Source: Pelobates cultripes | Lineage: Eukaryota > Chordata > Amphibia > Anura > Pelobatidae | NCBI GenBank assembly: GCA_933207985.1 | Contig: OW240913.1 | Span: 280,114,173-280,178,172, forward strand | DNA: 64,000 nucleotides | Direction of reading: 5' to 3' | Part shown: piece after piece, positions 1 through 10,015 of the stretch | Layout of the letters: each line of letters starts with the position of its first letter | Numbering within the stretch: the stretch's first letter is position 1 | Made by a program: the position numbers and the translations under genes | The notes under the pieces: model-generated | What the model saw: only the letters and a program-made list of their open reading frames with translations | Told to the model about the DNA's origin: nothing | The model's database searches: none

Positions 1-417
1 CAGTGGCAGACAACTGACTGCTATTCAATCTATAACAGTGAAAAAAGTTTTTTGTTTTTAAATCCAAGCTATTGTGACACCAGATGTAATTGGTGGCACT
101 GACTGGGAAATGGGCACTGTGAGCCTGACACAGAAGCTGGCAGCAGTGGCAGACAACTAAGTGCATTTACATTAGATAGAAAAAAAAAATCCAAAAAAAG
201 CATACCCTTATCCCTATCCTAGCTATGCTTTTCCCTATCTTATGAACAGCAGCTACACTTTCCCTCCTCTTACTAAGCATGCAGCTTGAGAATGAATCTA
301 AAATGGATGCTGTCCAGTAGGTGGGAGGGTCTGCTAGGAGGCTGTGCTGCTAATTGGCTGGAATGTGTCTGCTGACTGTGAGGTACAGGGTCAAAGTTTA
401 CTCAATGATGACGAATA
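1..417. repeat. Partial direct repeat, period 143 bp, in AT-rich DNA
   Basis: A 15-base string beginning CAGTGGCAGACAACT occurs at 1 and again at 144, each followed by loosely similar A-rich sequence, so the window seems to start inside a decayed tandem or dispersed repeat. No gene is seen; the short open frames here show no family features. Confidence 0.35.
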
Positions 418-530
418 GGGGGCGGGTCGAACCGCGCATATGTTCGCACGCCGTGGCGAACGCGAACATGCTATGTTCGCCAGGAACCGTTCGCCGGCGA
501 ACCGTTCGGTACATCACTAATAGTGACAGC
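418..530. repeat. TTCG/CGAA-rich repeat terminus
   Basis: About 110 bases are dense in TTCG and CGAA words and include short palindromes such as TTCGCCGGCGAA, ending in ACATCACTAATAG. The same style of end (TTCG-rich sequence followed by a CTAG/CTAA-type boundary) recurs at 39490-39620, 40308-40440, 42060-42182, 43012-43090 and 59910-60080. I read it as one end of a dispersed non-autonomous element whose partner end is not visible here. Confidence 0.5.
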
Positions 531-2012
531 TCTTTGGATATTGAGTGTTGACAGCAACAGATTCCAAATGCAAACAGCACACTTGAAATGAGCTCTGGAC
601 CTTTTATCTGCTCCTTGTAAATGGGATAATGAGGGAATAACACACACCCGGCCATGGAACAGCTAAGCAGTCAATTGTCCCATTACTGTTGGTTCCTTGA
701 AAAGTGGGAGGCACATATACAAACCATTGTAATTCCTACACCATTCACCTGATTTGGATGTAAATACCCTCAAATTAAAGCTGAGAGTCTGCAGTTAAAG
801 CACATCTTGTTTGTGTCATTTCAAACCCATCGTGTTGGTGTATAAAGCCAAAAAAGATTAGAATTGTGTCGAAGTCCCAATATTTACGGACCTGACTGTA
901 TGTTCAACACAATTTCTGCTGGTCTCTCGCCCTCAATATTTGAAGCCAACTGTCTGGAGAAAGGCTGCTTGGAAATTAATAGATGTTTTTCTGTTCCTTG
1001 GCTTTTTTTCTCTCTATTGTTCATAATTGTGAATAAAATTGACATTGAGTGGCTATTCCCTAACCATCAATTATATTTATTGCATCAATAATATTTTTTT
1101 CACCTGTTGATTGTACAGAAGACACACATCATAGGGTAGACTACTTCTCCATCATGGCAAAATAAGTTGCCTTTTCTCCATTCCAACCCCATTTTTCTGG
1201 CACCACAAACAGAACCCATCCATTGCTTGTTTAATTCATTTCGTGATATGTCTCACGATGGTGTTTCAGGGTTGCAGAATTCGGAAGAATTAACAAATAT
1301 GCAGACAATTTGTAATTTTTTTTTTTTTAAACCAAATGCACAAGAATAGTAATTGATTAACAATAGAGTTAATCCCCATAGATACAATACAGTGTTTGTC
1401 CTTCTCTGCCGGTCCCCGATAATCTTATTCTTTTGTTTCTTTCTTTTCTTCCCTCACCACATTTTTCTCTCTCCTCCTTTAAGACAGTTGTAGGACACTG
1501 GACATGATTTCTCTAAGAGCCCTATTTTTTTACTTCTAGGTCCAACCTTCCACGATCGGCATTTCACTGGTGTAAGCATGTAAAGTACCATGTGATATCC
1601 CAGATGCATATAATGATCCTCTATTCCTTGTCGATTGACCTCTTTGTTCTTTTTAAATGTAAATATACAAATGTGACGGTTGAAGCTACAAATTTCATGT
1701 GCGTTATGTCATGCGCTTACTTGCCTTTTGTATTATTGTATAATTGTATCCATTATTTGCACGCATTAGTAACTATCTTGCTATGTATGATCTTATGTCA
1801 CACCAAAAAAAAAGAATAAAAAAAAAAGATAATAATAATAATAATCTGCATAGCTACAATAGTTTATGGCTGTAGTGTTTATATACATGTGCTCTACTGA
1901 TTTTGGTTTAGTCAGCGATCAGCTGCTTTATCTAGAATTTATTGTAAGGTTTGAACGTTTGTCATGTTCATGACACATTTAAATATTCTTTGCATCTGGT
2001 AATTATGATTAA

Positions 2013-2014
<2 letters not shown>
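531..2014. other. No recognisable gene; AT-rich
   Basis: Ordinary AT-rich sequence. It holds an A-rich run at 1804-1828 leading into a short (AAT)n microsatellite at 1829-1845. Open frames are short and have no family features. Confidence 0.6.

Positions 2015-2102
<88 letters not shown>
2015..2102. repeat. (AT)44 microsatellite
   Basis: An uninterrupted AT dinucleotide run of 88 bases. The open frames across it, reading as alternating Ile-Tyr on both strands, are artefacts of the repeat. Confidence 0.98.
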
Positions 2103-2106
<4 letters not shown>

Positions 2107-2278
2107 AAATATATTTTTTCTTCTCTCTCTACATAATCTGCATGATTTTTCTCAAATAATTCATTGTTACCATTTGACAAATATGAGATTGTAGTTACCA
2201 GATTAAGCAAGATAGTTGAAGACTCAATACTAGACCAACAATTACGGAAAATGTATTCATACTTACCATAATTTTCTT

Positions 2279-2422
2279 TTCCTGGCTATTATTCATGGCA
2301 GCATTTAACATATGTGTTTAGCTCCTCCCTCTAACCCTCAGGACAGGAAACACAAACAATTAAACAATTAACCATACCTTCCCCTCGTATAATAGGAACC
2401 CCATAAGCCATCACACCTCAGT
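2279..2422. repeat. DIRS left inverted terminal repeat
   Basis: This stretch matches the reverse complement of 5695-5836 with only scattered differences; shared words include GGCAGCATTTAACATATG and TAGCTCCTCCCTCTAACCCTC. About 36 further bases (2243-2278) belong to the left end only and are repeated in the internal complementary region. Confidence 0.93.
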
Positions 2423-2463
2423 CAAGTAACAAGACGAATATCCAAAAGAGGGTAGGAAAACCA

Positions 2464-2560
2464 AATGCTGCCATGAATAATAGCCAGGAAAAGAAAATTA
2501 CGGTAAGTATGAATAAAGTTTCCGTATTCCTGGCTAATCATGGCAGCATTTAACATATGG
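2464..2560. repeat. DIRS internal complementary region
   Basis: The first half (to about 2522) is the reverse complement of the left terminus around 2243-2306. The second half (from about 2521) is the reverse complement of the right terminus around 5798-5837. Together they equal the complement of right-end-joined-to-left-end, that is, of a circle junction. This settles the element as DIRS rather than Ngaro or an LTR retrotransposon. Confidence 0.92.
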
Positions 2561-2624
2561 GATTCCCCAAGCAATAATGACACAGGGAGGGAAATAAATG
2601 CTAAAAAATAGTTTAATAAATAAA

Positions 2625-3546
2625 TCAGCTCTGAGGATTAAAGGAGTTCAGGACAGACAGGCCAAACTCCGAATCCGAGCAAGAAGCCACATCCACTTTG
2701 TAGTGTTTCACAAAGGTCTTTAGGGATGACCAATTTTTCAGCCTTACATATGCTCTCTGCATGAACACCTGACTCTGCAACCCATGAGGTAGCAATGGAT
2801 CTTGTGGAATGAGCTCTGATGCCTTTGGGAACAGGAACATTCCTTGCTTTATAAGCCTTGGAAATCACAGATACTGTCCAGGAAAGAAGAGTGGAGACAG
2901 CGGCTTCCCCTTTACGAGAACCCCAAGGTATAATAAATAATTGAGAGGATTTCCTCCAAGCACCTGAGCATTCTATATACATCAGCAAACATCTCCTAAG
3001 ATCCACCATGTGACACCTTGACTCCTCAGGAGTAGAAGGATGCTGAAAATAGGCAAGCACGACAATCTCCTGTTGGAGATGGAAAAGTGTAACCACCTTG
3101 GGAAGAAATTCAGGACTCGGGCGGAGAATAACCCTATCATCGAAGAAGGAAGTGTAAGGTTCCTCGGCTGATAAAGCTCTGATGTCAGACATCCTTCTAG
3201 CTGAGACTAGAGCCAGCAATAATAGGGTCTTCTGAGAAAGTATGTGAATCTGAATTTCGCCAATAGGTTCGAAAGGAGGATCTGTGAGAACCTGAAGCAC
3301 CAGAGGCAGATTCTAAGGAGCCGCTAGTTGTCTACAAGGAGGTCTAATACGTAAAACGGCCTTGAAAAAGGGAACCACCATAAGATGAAGCGCCCATCGA
3401 ACGCCAGAAAGAGCAGAAATAGCTGAGCAGTGCACTTTAAGGGTGTTAAGACTAAGACCCTTCTCCAGGCCAGCTTGTAGGAAACCCAAGACTTGAGAGA
3501 TCGTAGGAGGACTCATGTTCTGCATGGTTGAATTTAACCATATCAC
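2625..3546 (-). pseudogene. DIRS tyrosine recombinase, frameshifted
   Basis: In a live element this enzyme would integrate the circular DNA copy using a catalytic tyrosine. The N-terminal part lies at 3313-3546 (a core-binding-like stretch including TLKVHCSAISALSG) and ends in a stop. The catalytic part follows at 2755-3300, opening with FEPIGEIQIHILSQKTLLLL and holding the HxxR box in RAHSTRSIATSW. A further frameshift near 2755 moves the C-terminus to the next frame, where NWSSLKTF leads to KHYKVD; the catalytic tyrosine codon is at 2700-2702. The key residues H, R and Y can all still be seen, but at least two frame breaks make a working protein impossible. The family match is from memory of DIRS motifs, not a search. 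Confidence 0.88.
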
Positions 3547-3555
3547 AAAGGCTTC

Positions 3556-4397
3556 TCAAATTCTGTGGTAGGTAGAGGAAGTGGAGATCTTTCTGGAACA
3601 TAAAAGGGTAGAGACCACCTGGTCCGATAAATCCTGTTCCTTTAAGGATTGCCTTTCAGAAGCCATGCATGAAGCCTGAGCTTGTAAGATTCTGGATGAA
3701 CCACTGGGCCTTGTGTCAGGAGATCTTCTGTGACCGGAATTTCCCAAGGTTCCTCTATAGCCAACCTCTTCAGAAGAGGAAACCAAGGACGTCTCGGGCC
3801 AGAAGGGGATTACAGTAATCACTCTGCAACGTTCTCTGGAAATCTTCCTCAGCACAGCATGAATGAGAGGAATGGGGGGAAAAAAATGGGCCATTTCATT
3901 GAAAGAGCATCTTGATCCAGTGCTTTTGGATGGAATTTTCTGGATACAAAACAAGGGACTTGAGCATTCTGAGCTGTCGCCATGAGATACACTTGGGGAA
4001 GACCCCACCTCTGGACCAATTGTTGAAACACAGGCCTTGAAAGATGCCATTCCGTGGCTTCCACCTGGTGTCTGCTGAGGAAGTCTGCTAACACATTCTC
4101 CTTTCCTGGGAGAAAGACCACACGCAGGCCTTCCACATGTATTTGTGCCCAGTTCATGATTGTTGTCACTTCTTTCATCAGAGAGATACTCCTGGTGCCT
4201 CCTTGATGGTTGAGATAGGCGGCAGCCGCCTTGTTGTCTACTCTTAATTTTACCCAGGCTCCCTTTATCTGGTGCTGAAAGTGGAGAAGAGCCAGAGATG
4301 TCACTCTCAACTCCCTTATATTTGAAGGCAGGTTCTGAGCCCTCTGAGGCCATTCTGCTTGGATGAAAGCTTTTTTACAATCTGCCCTGATTTGCAA
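3556..4397 (-). pseudogene. DIRS RNase H and RNase H-recombinase linker, broken
   Basis: The frame at 3849-4397 carries the RNase H domain typical of DIRS/gypsy pol: SNIRELRVTSLALLHF, then LRVDNKAAAAYLNHQGGTRS with the catalytic aspartate, then VVFLPGKENVLADFLSR, followed by the linker box WGLPQVYLMAT. After a frameshift near 3850 the match continues in the frame 3556-4353 (LIHAVLRKISRERCRVI, then FWPETSLVSS), which is the stretch that precedes the recombinase in this family. Upstream, the sequence jumps from gag directly into this RNase H with no reverse transcriptase between them. Confidence 0.85.
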
Positions 4398-5089
4398 TCC
4401 TTTTCCCAGGAGTATTCCATTCTGAGCGTATTAGCTCCTTAATGGATCTGTGTACTAGAAAGGAAGGTCTCTTCTTGTGGAGGTCTCTGAAATGTCTATC
4501 AGAAGTCGAAACTTCTCTGACTTCTTCTGGCAAATCCAAAGTTTTCCTGACTGCCATGATCAGATGTTCCATGGACTTAGCATCTAACGAGCACGGTTGC
4601 TCCATAAGCTCTTCCTCACTAGAAGAGAGAGGCTCTAATTCTAAGGAACCAGCCATGTGTCTGAAGTCTTCTTCTGAGAAGTCGGAGTCTTGGCCAAAGC
4701 TCTCACATCTGGGTCTTTTACCTCTATTGGATTCTGAAATCCCTTCCAACACAGCTTGCTTTATCCAAAAGGCTATATCCTGAGCCGAGGATGTAGAGGC
4801 TTGAGGTGACCTGCAAAGTTCCAACTCTCCTGCGACCATGGATTAGCACTTGCGGCATAGCCTGCAGTTATCCAAAGGCCTTGCGCCACATCCAGGGCAG
4901 GCCGCTGGTTTATCCCTCTTAGATGGAGATCTAGGACCAGACCGGTCTTGAGGGCTGTAAAACACAAAGTCATATGACTGTACCCTCTATGTACTCTTTT
5001 TAATCATAAGAAATGGTAAAAAGTTCTAATGCTCACCTATGACCTATTGCAGATCTTGCTGATTTTGCAGAAGGAGATGCTGGATCCAT
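4375..5089 (-). pseudogene. DIRS gag-like ORF with candidate intron and in-frame stop
   Basis: The main body (4375-4839, 154 codons) is a Ser/Glu-rich acidic protein region followed by a basic tail, as in DIRS gag proteins. Upstream on the same strand an ATG at 5089 opens 17 codons (MDPASPSAKS...) that end at a consensus splice donor (GTGAGC, 5036-5031). A pyrimidine-rich acceptor ending TTTTACAG at 4955 follows 82 bases later. Joining these would keep the frame and lead into a cysteine cluster, CPGCGARPLDNCRLCRKC, encoded at about 4846-4899. One TAA (4843-4845) then separates that cluster from the in-frame ATG of the main body at 4839. The intron is an inference; the stop is seen directly. 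Confidence 0.6.
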
Positions 5090-5694
5090 CCTCTTAGAAG
5101 GGCTATATAACAAAAAGGTTATCCCAATTGAATTCCATTGATAAATGCTGAGCAGTGTTATTATGTAAATTAAAGCACAAAACATACCTGCAGAGAATGA
5201 ATAAGCACTTAGAGAGCAGTGTAAGACCAAAGGAACTGAAAACGCTAGATAATTTCAGGGACAAACACCATTTTCAAATTTCCCGCTCTGTGCCTTTAAG
5301 GAGGCGCGCATGCGACGATTGGCCGCAAGTCCACGGCTCCGCCATCTTGGATGAAGGCAAATATGACAAAAATACGGCCGTGGCTATTGCGCATGTGCGG
5401 GCGTCTTACCGGACGGATGATCATCTGATCGAGGTATGGATTCATTATCCTGGTGAACACAGGCTCCAGATGCCAGGGGGACTACCCACCATGGCTCCCA
5501 GGGGTTCCCCACTCGTGCAGAGAAAGGGCTACATGTGCCTGGGCTTCCTGTGGAGGGAGTTTGACCTCCATAGGGTGAAGATCATAGCAGCATGAACAGG
5601 TGAGCATAAAAAAAAAACTTTAACCCTTAGAAAATCAGGGAGAGAGAAAAAAAAATAACAACTGTCCTAGGGCTATGAGGACAGGAAAAAAGAC
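4840..5694. other. DIRS 5' leader region
   Basis: Apart from the short gag start and candidate intron at 4846-5089, this is the presumed untranslated leader of the element. The plus-strand open frame at 5155-5595 runs against the element and shows no family features, so I treat it as chance. Confidence 0.6.
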
Positions 5695-5836
5695 TAAGGT
5701 GTGATGGCTGATGGGGTTCCTATTATACCAGAGGAAGGTATGCTTAATTGTTTGATTGTTTGTGTTTCCTGTCGTGAGGGTTAGAGGGAGGAGCTAAACC
5801 CATATGTTAAATGCTGCCATGATTAGCCAGGAAATA
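5695..5836. repeat. DIRS right inverted terminal repeat
   Basis: Reverse complement of 2279-2422 with few differences. In the element's own orientation this is the 5' end. Confidence 0.93.
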
Positions 5837-6009
5837 CTCATTTAGAGAAGCCCAAATGGAAAAAATGTATATTGATAACCCGGAAGGGAAATGTACGATG
5901 TTATTATGTTATTCCTACATTAATGCTAGGCCCCAAACCAAATTTTATTACATAGTCGCATGTGAAAGGGATCTCCAGACGGAAATTAAAGACTTTAAAT
6001 TTGAAAGGT

Positions 6010-6014
6010 ATCAC
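6010..6014. repeat. Target-site duplication ATCAC (left)
   Basis: ATCAC directly precedes the TGTCA start of the LTR and recurs at 6553-6557 directly after its TGACA end. Confidence 0.85.
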
Positions 6015-6552
6015 TGTCAGGTCCCCTGCCTTCGCGCCGCTCGTGGTGGCCTTGCTTACCCCGTCACCACGAGCGGCGCCATCGGGTCCCTGCAGCTGTG
6101 CTCCAGACTGACAGTGTTTCTGACTCTGCACACTCCAGAGCAGCATCCTTATATGTGTGCAAGACCCAGTCATGTGACCCGGCACACAGTAATGACCTCA
6201 GAGACCCCAAGGGAGGGAAGAAACACTTCCCACTAATTGGATGTTAGCCAATCAGACACACCCTGTGTGTACATAAGCTAACCTCCCCTTTGCCTCAGTG
6301 TACTGTTGTGGTCTTTGTTTAGCCCAATAGCACGTTATACTCTGTCTGATTAATTGGTTACCGAACTTTGGCTTGCCTTACGTTTACTCTGTTTTCTCTG
6401 CTCCCTGACCTCAGCTTGTCTCTTTATATTCCGTCTCTCTATTTCCCTTTAACCTTTGCTTCACTTGATTATTCTTTTGCATAACCCGGCCATTCTAAGG
6501 TCCGGTAATGCAATTCTGTCTGTTTCCTGTGTGTTCCCTACCAATCATGACA
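6015..6552. mobile_element. Solo LTR, 538 bp, gypsy-like, with 5-bp target duplication
   Basis: Begins TGTCAGG and ends CATGACA (5'-TG...CA-3' with short inverted ends) and is bounded by ATCAC on both sides. It interrupts an otherwise collinear L1-like reading frame, which confirms it as an insertion. No internal coding region is present, so it is best read as a solo LTR left by recombination. Near its start (6035-6085) GCGCCGCTCGTGGTG and CACCACGAGCGGCGC form a GC-rich hairpin. Family membership (gypsy-like) is inferred from end sequences, length and the 5-bp duplication. Confidence 0.82.
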
Positions 6553-6557
6553 ATCAC
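6553..6557. repeat. Target-site duplication ATCAC (right)
   Basis: Matches 6010-6014 exactly and resumes the interrupted LINE. Confidence 0.85.
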
Positions 6558-7281
6558 CAAATGTTCGGCTCATTTAGAGAACCACTATAAAGTTTTATAT
6601 CAGTTGTATCTGAATCCATCCAGGCTCCAGACAATATGCCCCAATTCTACAAATCTCTGCTAGCGTGGCTGTGGGCAAAAAATAATCAGGGATATTACTC
6701 CTTCTGTTATGACTTTGACTCCAGAACTATGTTTATTAAAGTTGTTTCCTGAAAACTTTACAAAAGTGGATAAGATAATGGTAGGCCACATCTTGATAGC
6801 CACCATTATGGTAATACCACGTTATTGGAAGTCTGACGTAGTTCCTGCTATTAAGGAGGTATTGACATGGGCCTTAGAGAATAAGTGCTATGAGATGAAA
6901 CTCAGATTGCCATCAAACACAACAGAATCATTAATTTACCCCTGGAATATATGGGATGATAATGTCAAATGAAAATACTCTTTGTAATGACATTTTTACC
7001 AGTTCGTAGTTTATGTGCCTCTCCTTTTACTCTTGTTCTGTTTGTATCCGCAACTGTTTGTACTCTATTTATTGCCATTGCCTTATTTGACACTATGTAA
7101 TGTTTTTCATAAATCACATGTTATCAATTTTATAGTGGATGGATATTTTCCCCTCTGTTTCTTTTTGTTTGCTTGATTTATATGTAATCTTATTCTTAAT
7201 TCCATATATTTCATTATTTTACAATAGTTATTGTTAAAAATGAAAACCTTTCAATAAAAAATATTTGACAAGAAAAAAATA

Positions 7282-8735
7282 ATTTTAAACAGCCTTAAAA
7301 CACCGTAAACTCAAGGATGCATATTTCTACAGCTATGCATTCTGCTGATGTTTCCTGGACACAATGACAAAGAGAAGAGTTCAAAACTACCGTGTAGGCA
7401 TACTAAAAGGGTAAGCATATATCAGATTGGTATTTAAAGTAATTTCAACATAGAAAAAAATGTGAAAAAAAAAATTCCCTAAATATTAGTAAATCAACAA
7501 AATTTCATCAGAAACAAAAAACTAATTATCTAAAATATGTAATTTAACAGATGTGCATTATTTATTTGCAGCCAATAGCTTCAAGTATCTATCATTTTGG
7601 CCCCAGACAGATTTTCTCTCCGCTAATTTATACTGTAAATTAAGGCATATTTTGTGTAAATATGGAAATTTGTTACCAGCCTATGTGCGCCACACCATAT
7701 TTTGGCCTTCGTTTTCAAAGAGTTGTATAGAAATCTTGAGTAATGCACACAAAGATTAGGGCGTAATTCTACTGGTTTGCTCCAGGTAGGGGTAGGCAAA
7801 GCTTGACAAAGGTCTGTGCTTGGGGCAAAAACATTTCTGCTGTACATTGTTCCTTAATAAAAGTATGCCTGGTTGAGGAAACTACCTGGTGTGCCTGTGT
7901 TTTTTGCCTTTTTCTTTTTTTTTCTATTTTCAAAGAGAACAGACTGATATAATAGAATGCCCAGGATAAAATGTTTGGTGTTTTTTTTTTATTTATTTAA
8001 AATTGTGGCACTGTCATCAGATTTGCTCAAACTTGTTTGAACTTGTATATGATTATGTTAAAACATCTTACATAATATGAGTTATTGTGACACATTGCAC
8101 TTATTGCAGAGGCATTTATTGTTGTGATTTAGACAATTGAATAGGACAATTAGAAATCACCTATAACTTGTGTTTAACCTTTTTTCGTGAGATGATCTAT
8201 TTTGTTTTCAGTTTATATCTAATATGAATATTATATCAAATGGCTTTATTATCCAGTTCAGACAAGGCAAGGGGTGGGCAAACATTGCTTAATTTCTCCT
8301 CTGTGTATGCTATCTAGCATTGCGCACAGCAGAAAATTTTTGAATGAAGAATTTTTGGTTTGGTCCATAATGCTCCTGGAACACCATGTATAATATTCAA
8401 CTGACAATATTGCCCAAAATTCAGACAAATCATAGTTCATTTAAAAGCGAATGTACAAGACAAATGCTTTCTCTATGATGACTGCCAGGTGCAAAAGACA
8501 GAGCTTATAATACTGATTGATGGGGAGTTAAGATGGAGGATCCCAGTTACAGGATTAAGTGGTGTGGATTTCTCCATATACTGGGTTATTCACTAAAGCA
8601 ATAATTCACAATAGATTTCCAGTATATATTCAGTATTTGTAAAATGTAATAGAATAAAACAAAAACCAATGTTGCAACAACAAAAATAAAATAAAAACTG
8701 TGTGCAAGTTTACTTAACAGCAATATAGAATAGTG
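7282..8735. other. No recognisable gene; AT-rich
   Basis: AT-rich sequence with poly-T runs near 7907-7922 and 7981-7991. No family features in the short open frames. Confidence 0.6.
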
Positions 8736-8738
8736 ATA

Positions 8739-8830
8739 CAGTCATGGGAAAAAGAAAGAACACCCTCTTTGAATTCTATGGTATAACATATCAGGACATA
8801 ATAACAATCATCTGTTCTACATCATTCTAA
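8739..8830. repeat. Dispersed repeat fragment (ACAGTCATGGGAAAAAG type)
   Basis: The string from ACAGTCATGGGAAAAAGAAA through CATATCAGGACATAATAAC resembles a repeat end I remember as common in fish and frog genomes. I cannot class it further. Confidence 0.35.
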
Positions 8831-9299
8831 TGAGTCAGTTTTCACTTTTATTTTACAACAGATCTTTCTTGAGCACCGTATTGATATTTCTTTTTTATCT
8901 GGTATATTTTAACACGTTTGACATCTGTCATTTATGATAGTAATTTATTTTTTAGCATGTGCACACACATTTACATCAACTGTAAAGAAAAACTATTGAT
9001 AAATTAAATGTAAAACTGCCTTGGTGTTTTTTTTTTTTTAATTCTTATAGTAGCATAATACTTACGTTTATGTACGTTTCTTTAGTTTTAATGTTGTATA
9101 CAGGGCCATATGCAGAGCTCATTGTGCCTGGTGCTGACATTTATGATAGACTTAATTGCAGAATCTTACTAGCAGAAAACAGTCATATATCCCAAATGTT
9201 GTATATATGGCAGAGGTAGTGTTGGAGGAAACTCGCAGGATGCATTTATAACAATACACATACCCTATGCTAATCTCTCGCTTTCATCTCTCAACCAAA
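8831..9299. other. No recognisable feature
   Basis: AT-rich sequence with a poly-T run near 9029-9040; nothing else seen. Confidence 0.6.
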
Positions 9300-10015
9300 T
9301 CAATACCCCCAACAATGGCATTCTTTAAAGCGGGATGTAGGTGGGTGTGTTAAAAGGAGGTGGGCCAGTGACACAAATTATGTCACTTGCACTGCCCAAA
9401 GAGATGGACCCAACCAGAAAGGTATGAATGCATACCAGGCTGCCTGCCAATCACACAGACTAGGCAGACTGCGCTGTTTCAGTATCCTGAGCTTGGCACA
9501 AACTAGTTTCCCCCTGGACAACTAAGGGAAGGGAGAGCATGACTACTGCCCAGCATTGTGGGTTGGATAAAAACTGAAACAAATGTTGCAAAGTTGAGGG
9601 GTTTTGTGGAGAGGGAGAGGGAAGAGACTTACCAGGATCAGTTGGATCAGTTGAGGGCCCCTGAATGTTTTCCCATCCAACCTCCCTGTTTCTGGTGTTG
9701 TGTCCTTGGTGTCTTGTTTTCTTTTGTTTGTGTTGTCACAGCTTGGTGGGTTTTCCTGGACAGCGCAGTTGAAAAAGGCACTTTGGGGAGACGACAGCCT
9801 GCACAGAGATGTCAAGTAGCTGACTGTTGAGACTTGTGGAACAAAGGTTTGGAGCAACTGCCTGTTGGGCAACCGCCCAACAGCTGACAGAGTTGGACTT
9901 TGTTTAAAATTGTTTTTGTTAAATAAAGCTGTGGCCGTTGCCCTCATTCACTAAGAGAATGTGTCACATGTGTTATTGGGGGTAACGGTGGTCGGGGATG
10001 GGTATGGGACAGCAG
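9300..10015 (+). mobile_element. LTR-like block with polyadenylation signal
   Basis: This block is richer in GC than its surroundings and ends in a run containing AATAAAGCTGTGGCC (from about 9921), a layout I associate with the R region of vertebrate LTRs. About 90 bases later a G-rich stretch follows. I could not find paired ends or a target duplication, and no coding sequence is attached. The two long opposing open frames here (9543-9947 minus and 9558-9830 plus) look like chance. Confidence 0.35.

Larger units (their letters stand above)
2243..5837 (-). mobile_element. DIRS-type retrotransposon, internally deleted and frameshifted
   Basis: A DIRS element (tyrosine-recombinase retrotransposon) read from right to left. 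Its long inverted terminal repeats (2279-2422 and 5695-5836) are close to identical. An internal complementary region at 2464-2560 is the reverse complement of the left end followed by the reverse complement of the right end, which is the family's diagnostic arrangement for copying a circular intermediate. Coding order is gag, RNase H, tyrosine recombinase. The reverse transcriptase expected between gag and RNase H is missing and the remaining frames are broken, so this is a non-autonomous, dead copy. Both ends share the trinucleotide TAC (2243-2245 and 5835-5837), which appears once in the internal junction, as expected if recombination happens there. No target duplication is seen, as is usual for DIRS. 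Confidence 0.93.
5845..7281 (+). pseudogene. L1-like LINE ORF2 3' end, split by a solo LTR
   Basis: The plus strand carries remnants of the C-terminal part of an L1-type ORF2. Before the LTR insertion it reads ACERDLQTEIKDFKFER (near 5970-6008). After it, about 6570-6680 continues with HYKVLYQLYLNPSRLQ and CRGCG-type residues. Next come VGHILIATIMVIPRYWKSD and a tail of charged residues ending at a stop near 6970, matching the LLLAARI..ARxWK region of L1. The 3' untranslated region runs to a poly-A-like end at about 7248-7281, with AATAAA near 7252. The left edge abuts the DIRS element, so the rest of the LINE is lost or lies beyond it. Confidence 0.75.

Noticed and set aside
1951..2210. Open frames reading Ile-Tyr repeats on both strands
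   Set aside because: Produced by the (AT)44 microsatellite; the same holds for 31038-31531 and 57923-58138.
5155..5595. 146-codon plus-strand open frame
   Set aside because: Runs antisense through the DIRS leader and has no recognisable motif.
9543..9947. Opposing open frames of 134 and 90 codons
   Set aside because: They lie on both strands of an LTR-like block and share no features with known proteins.
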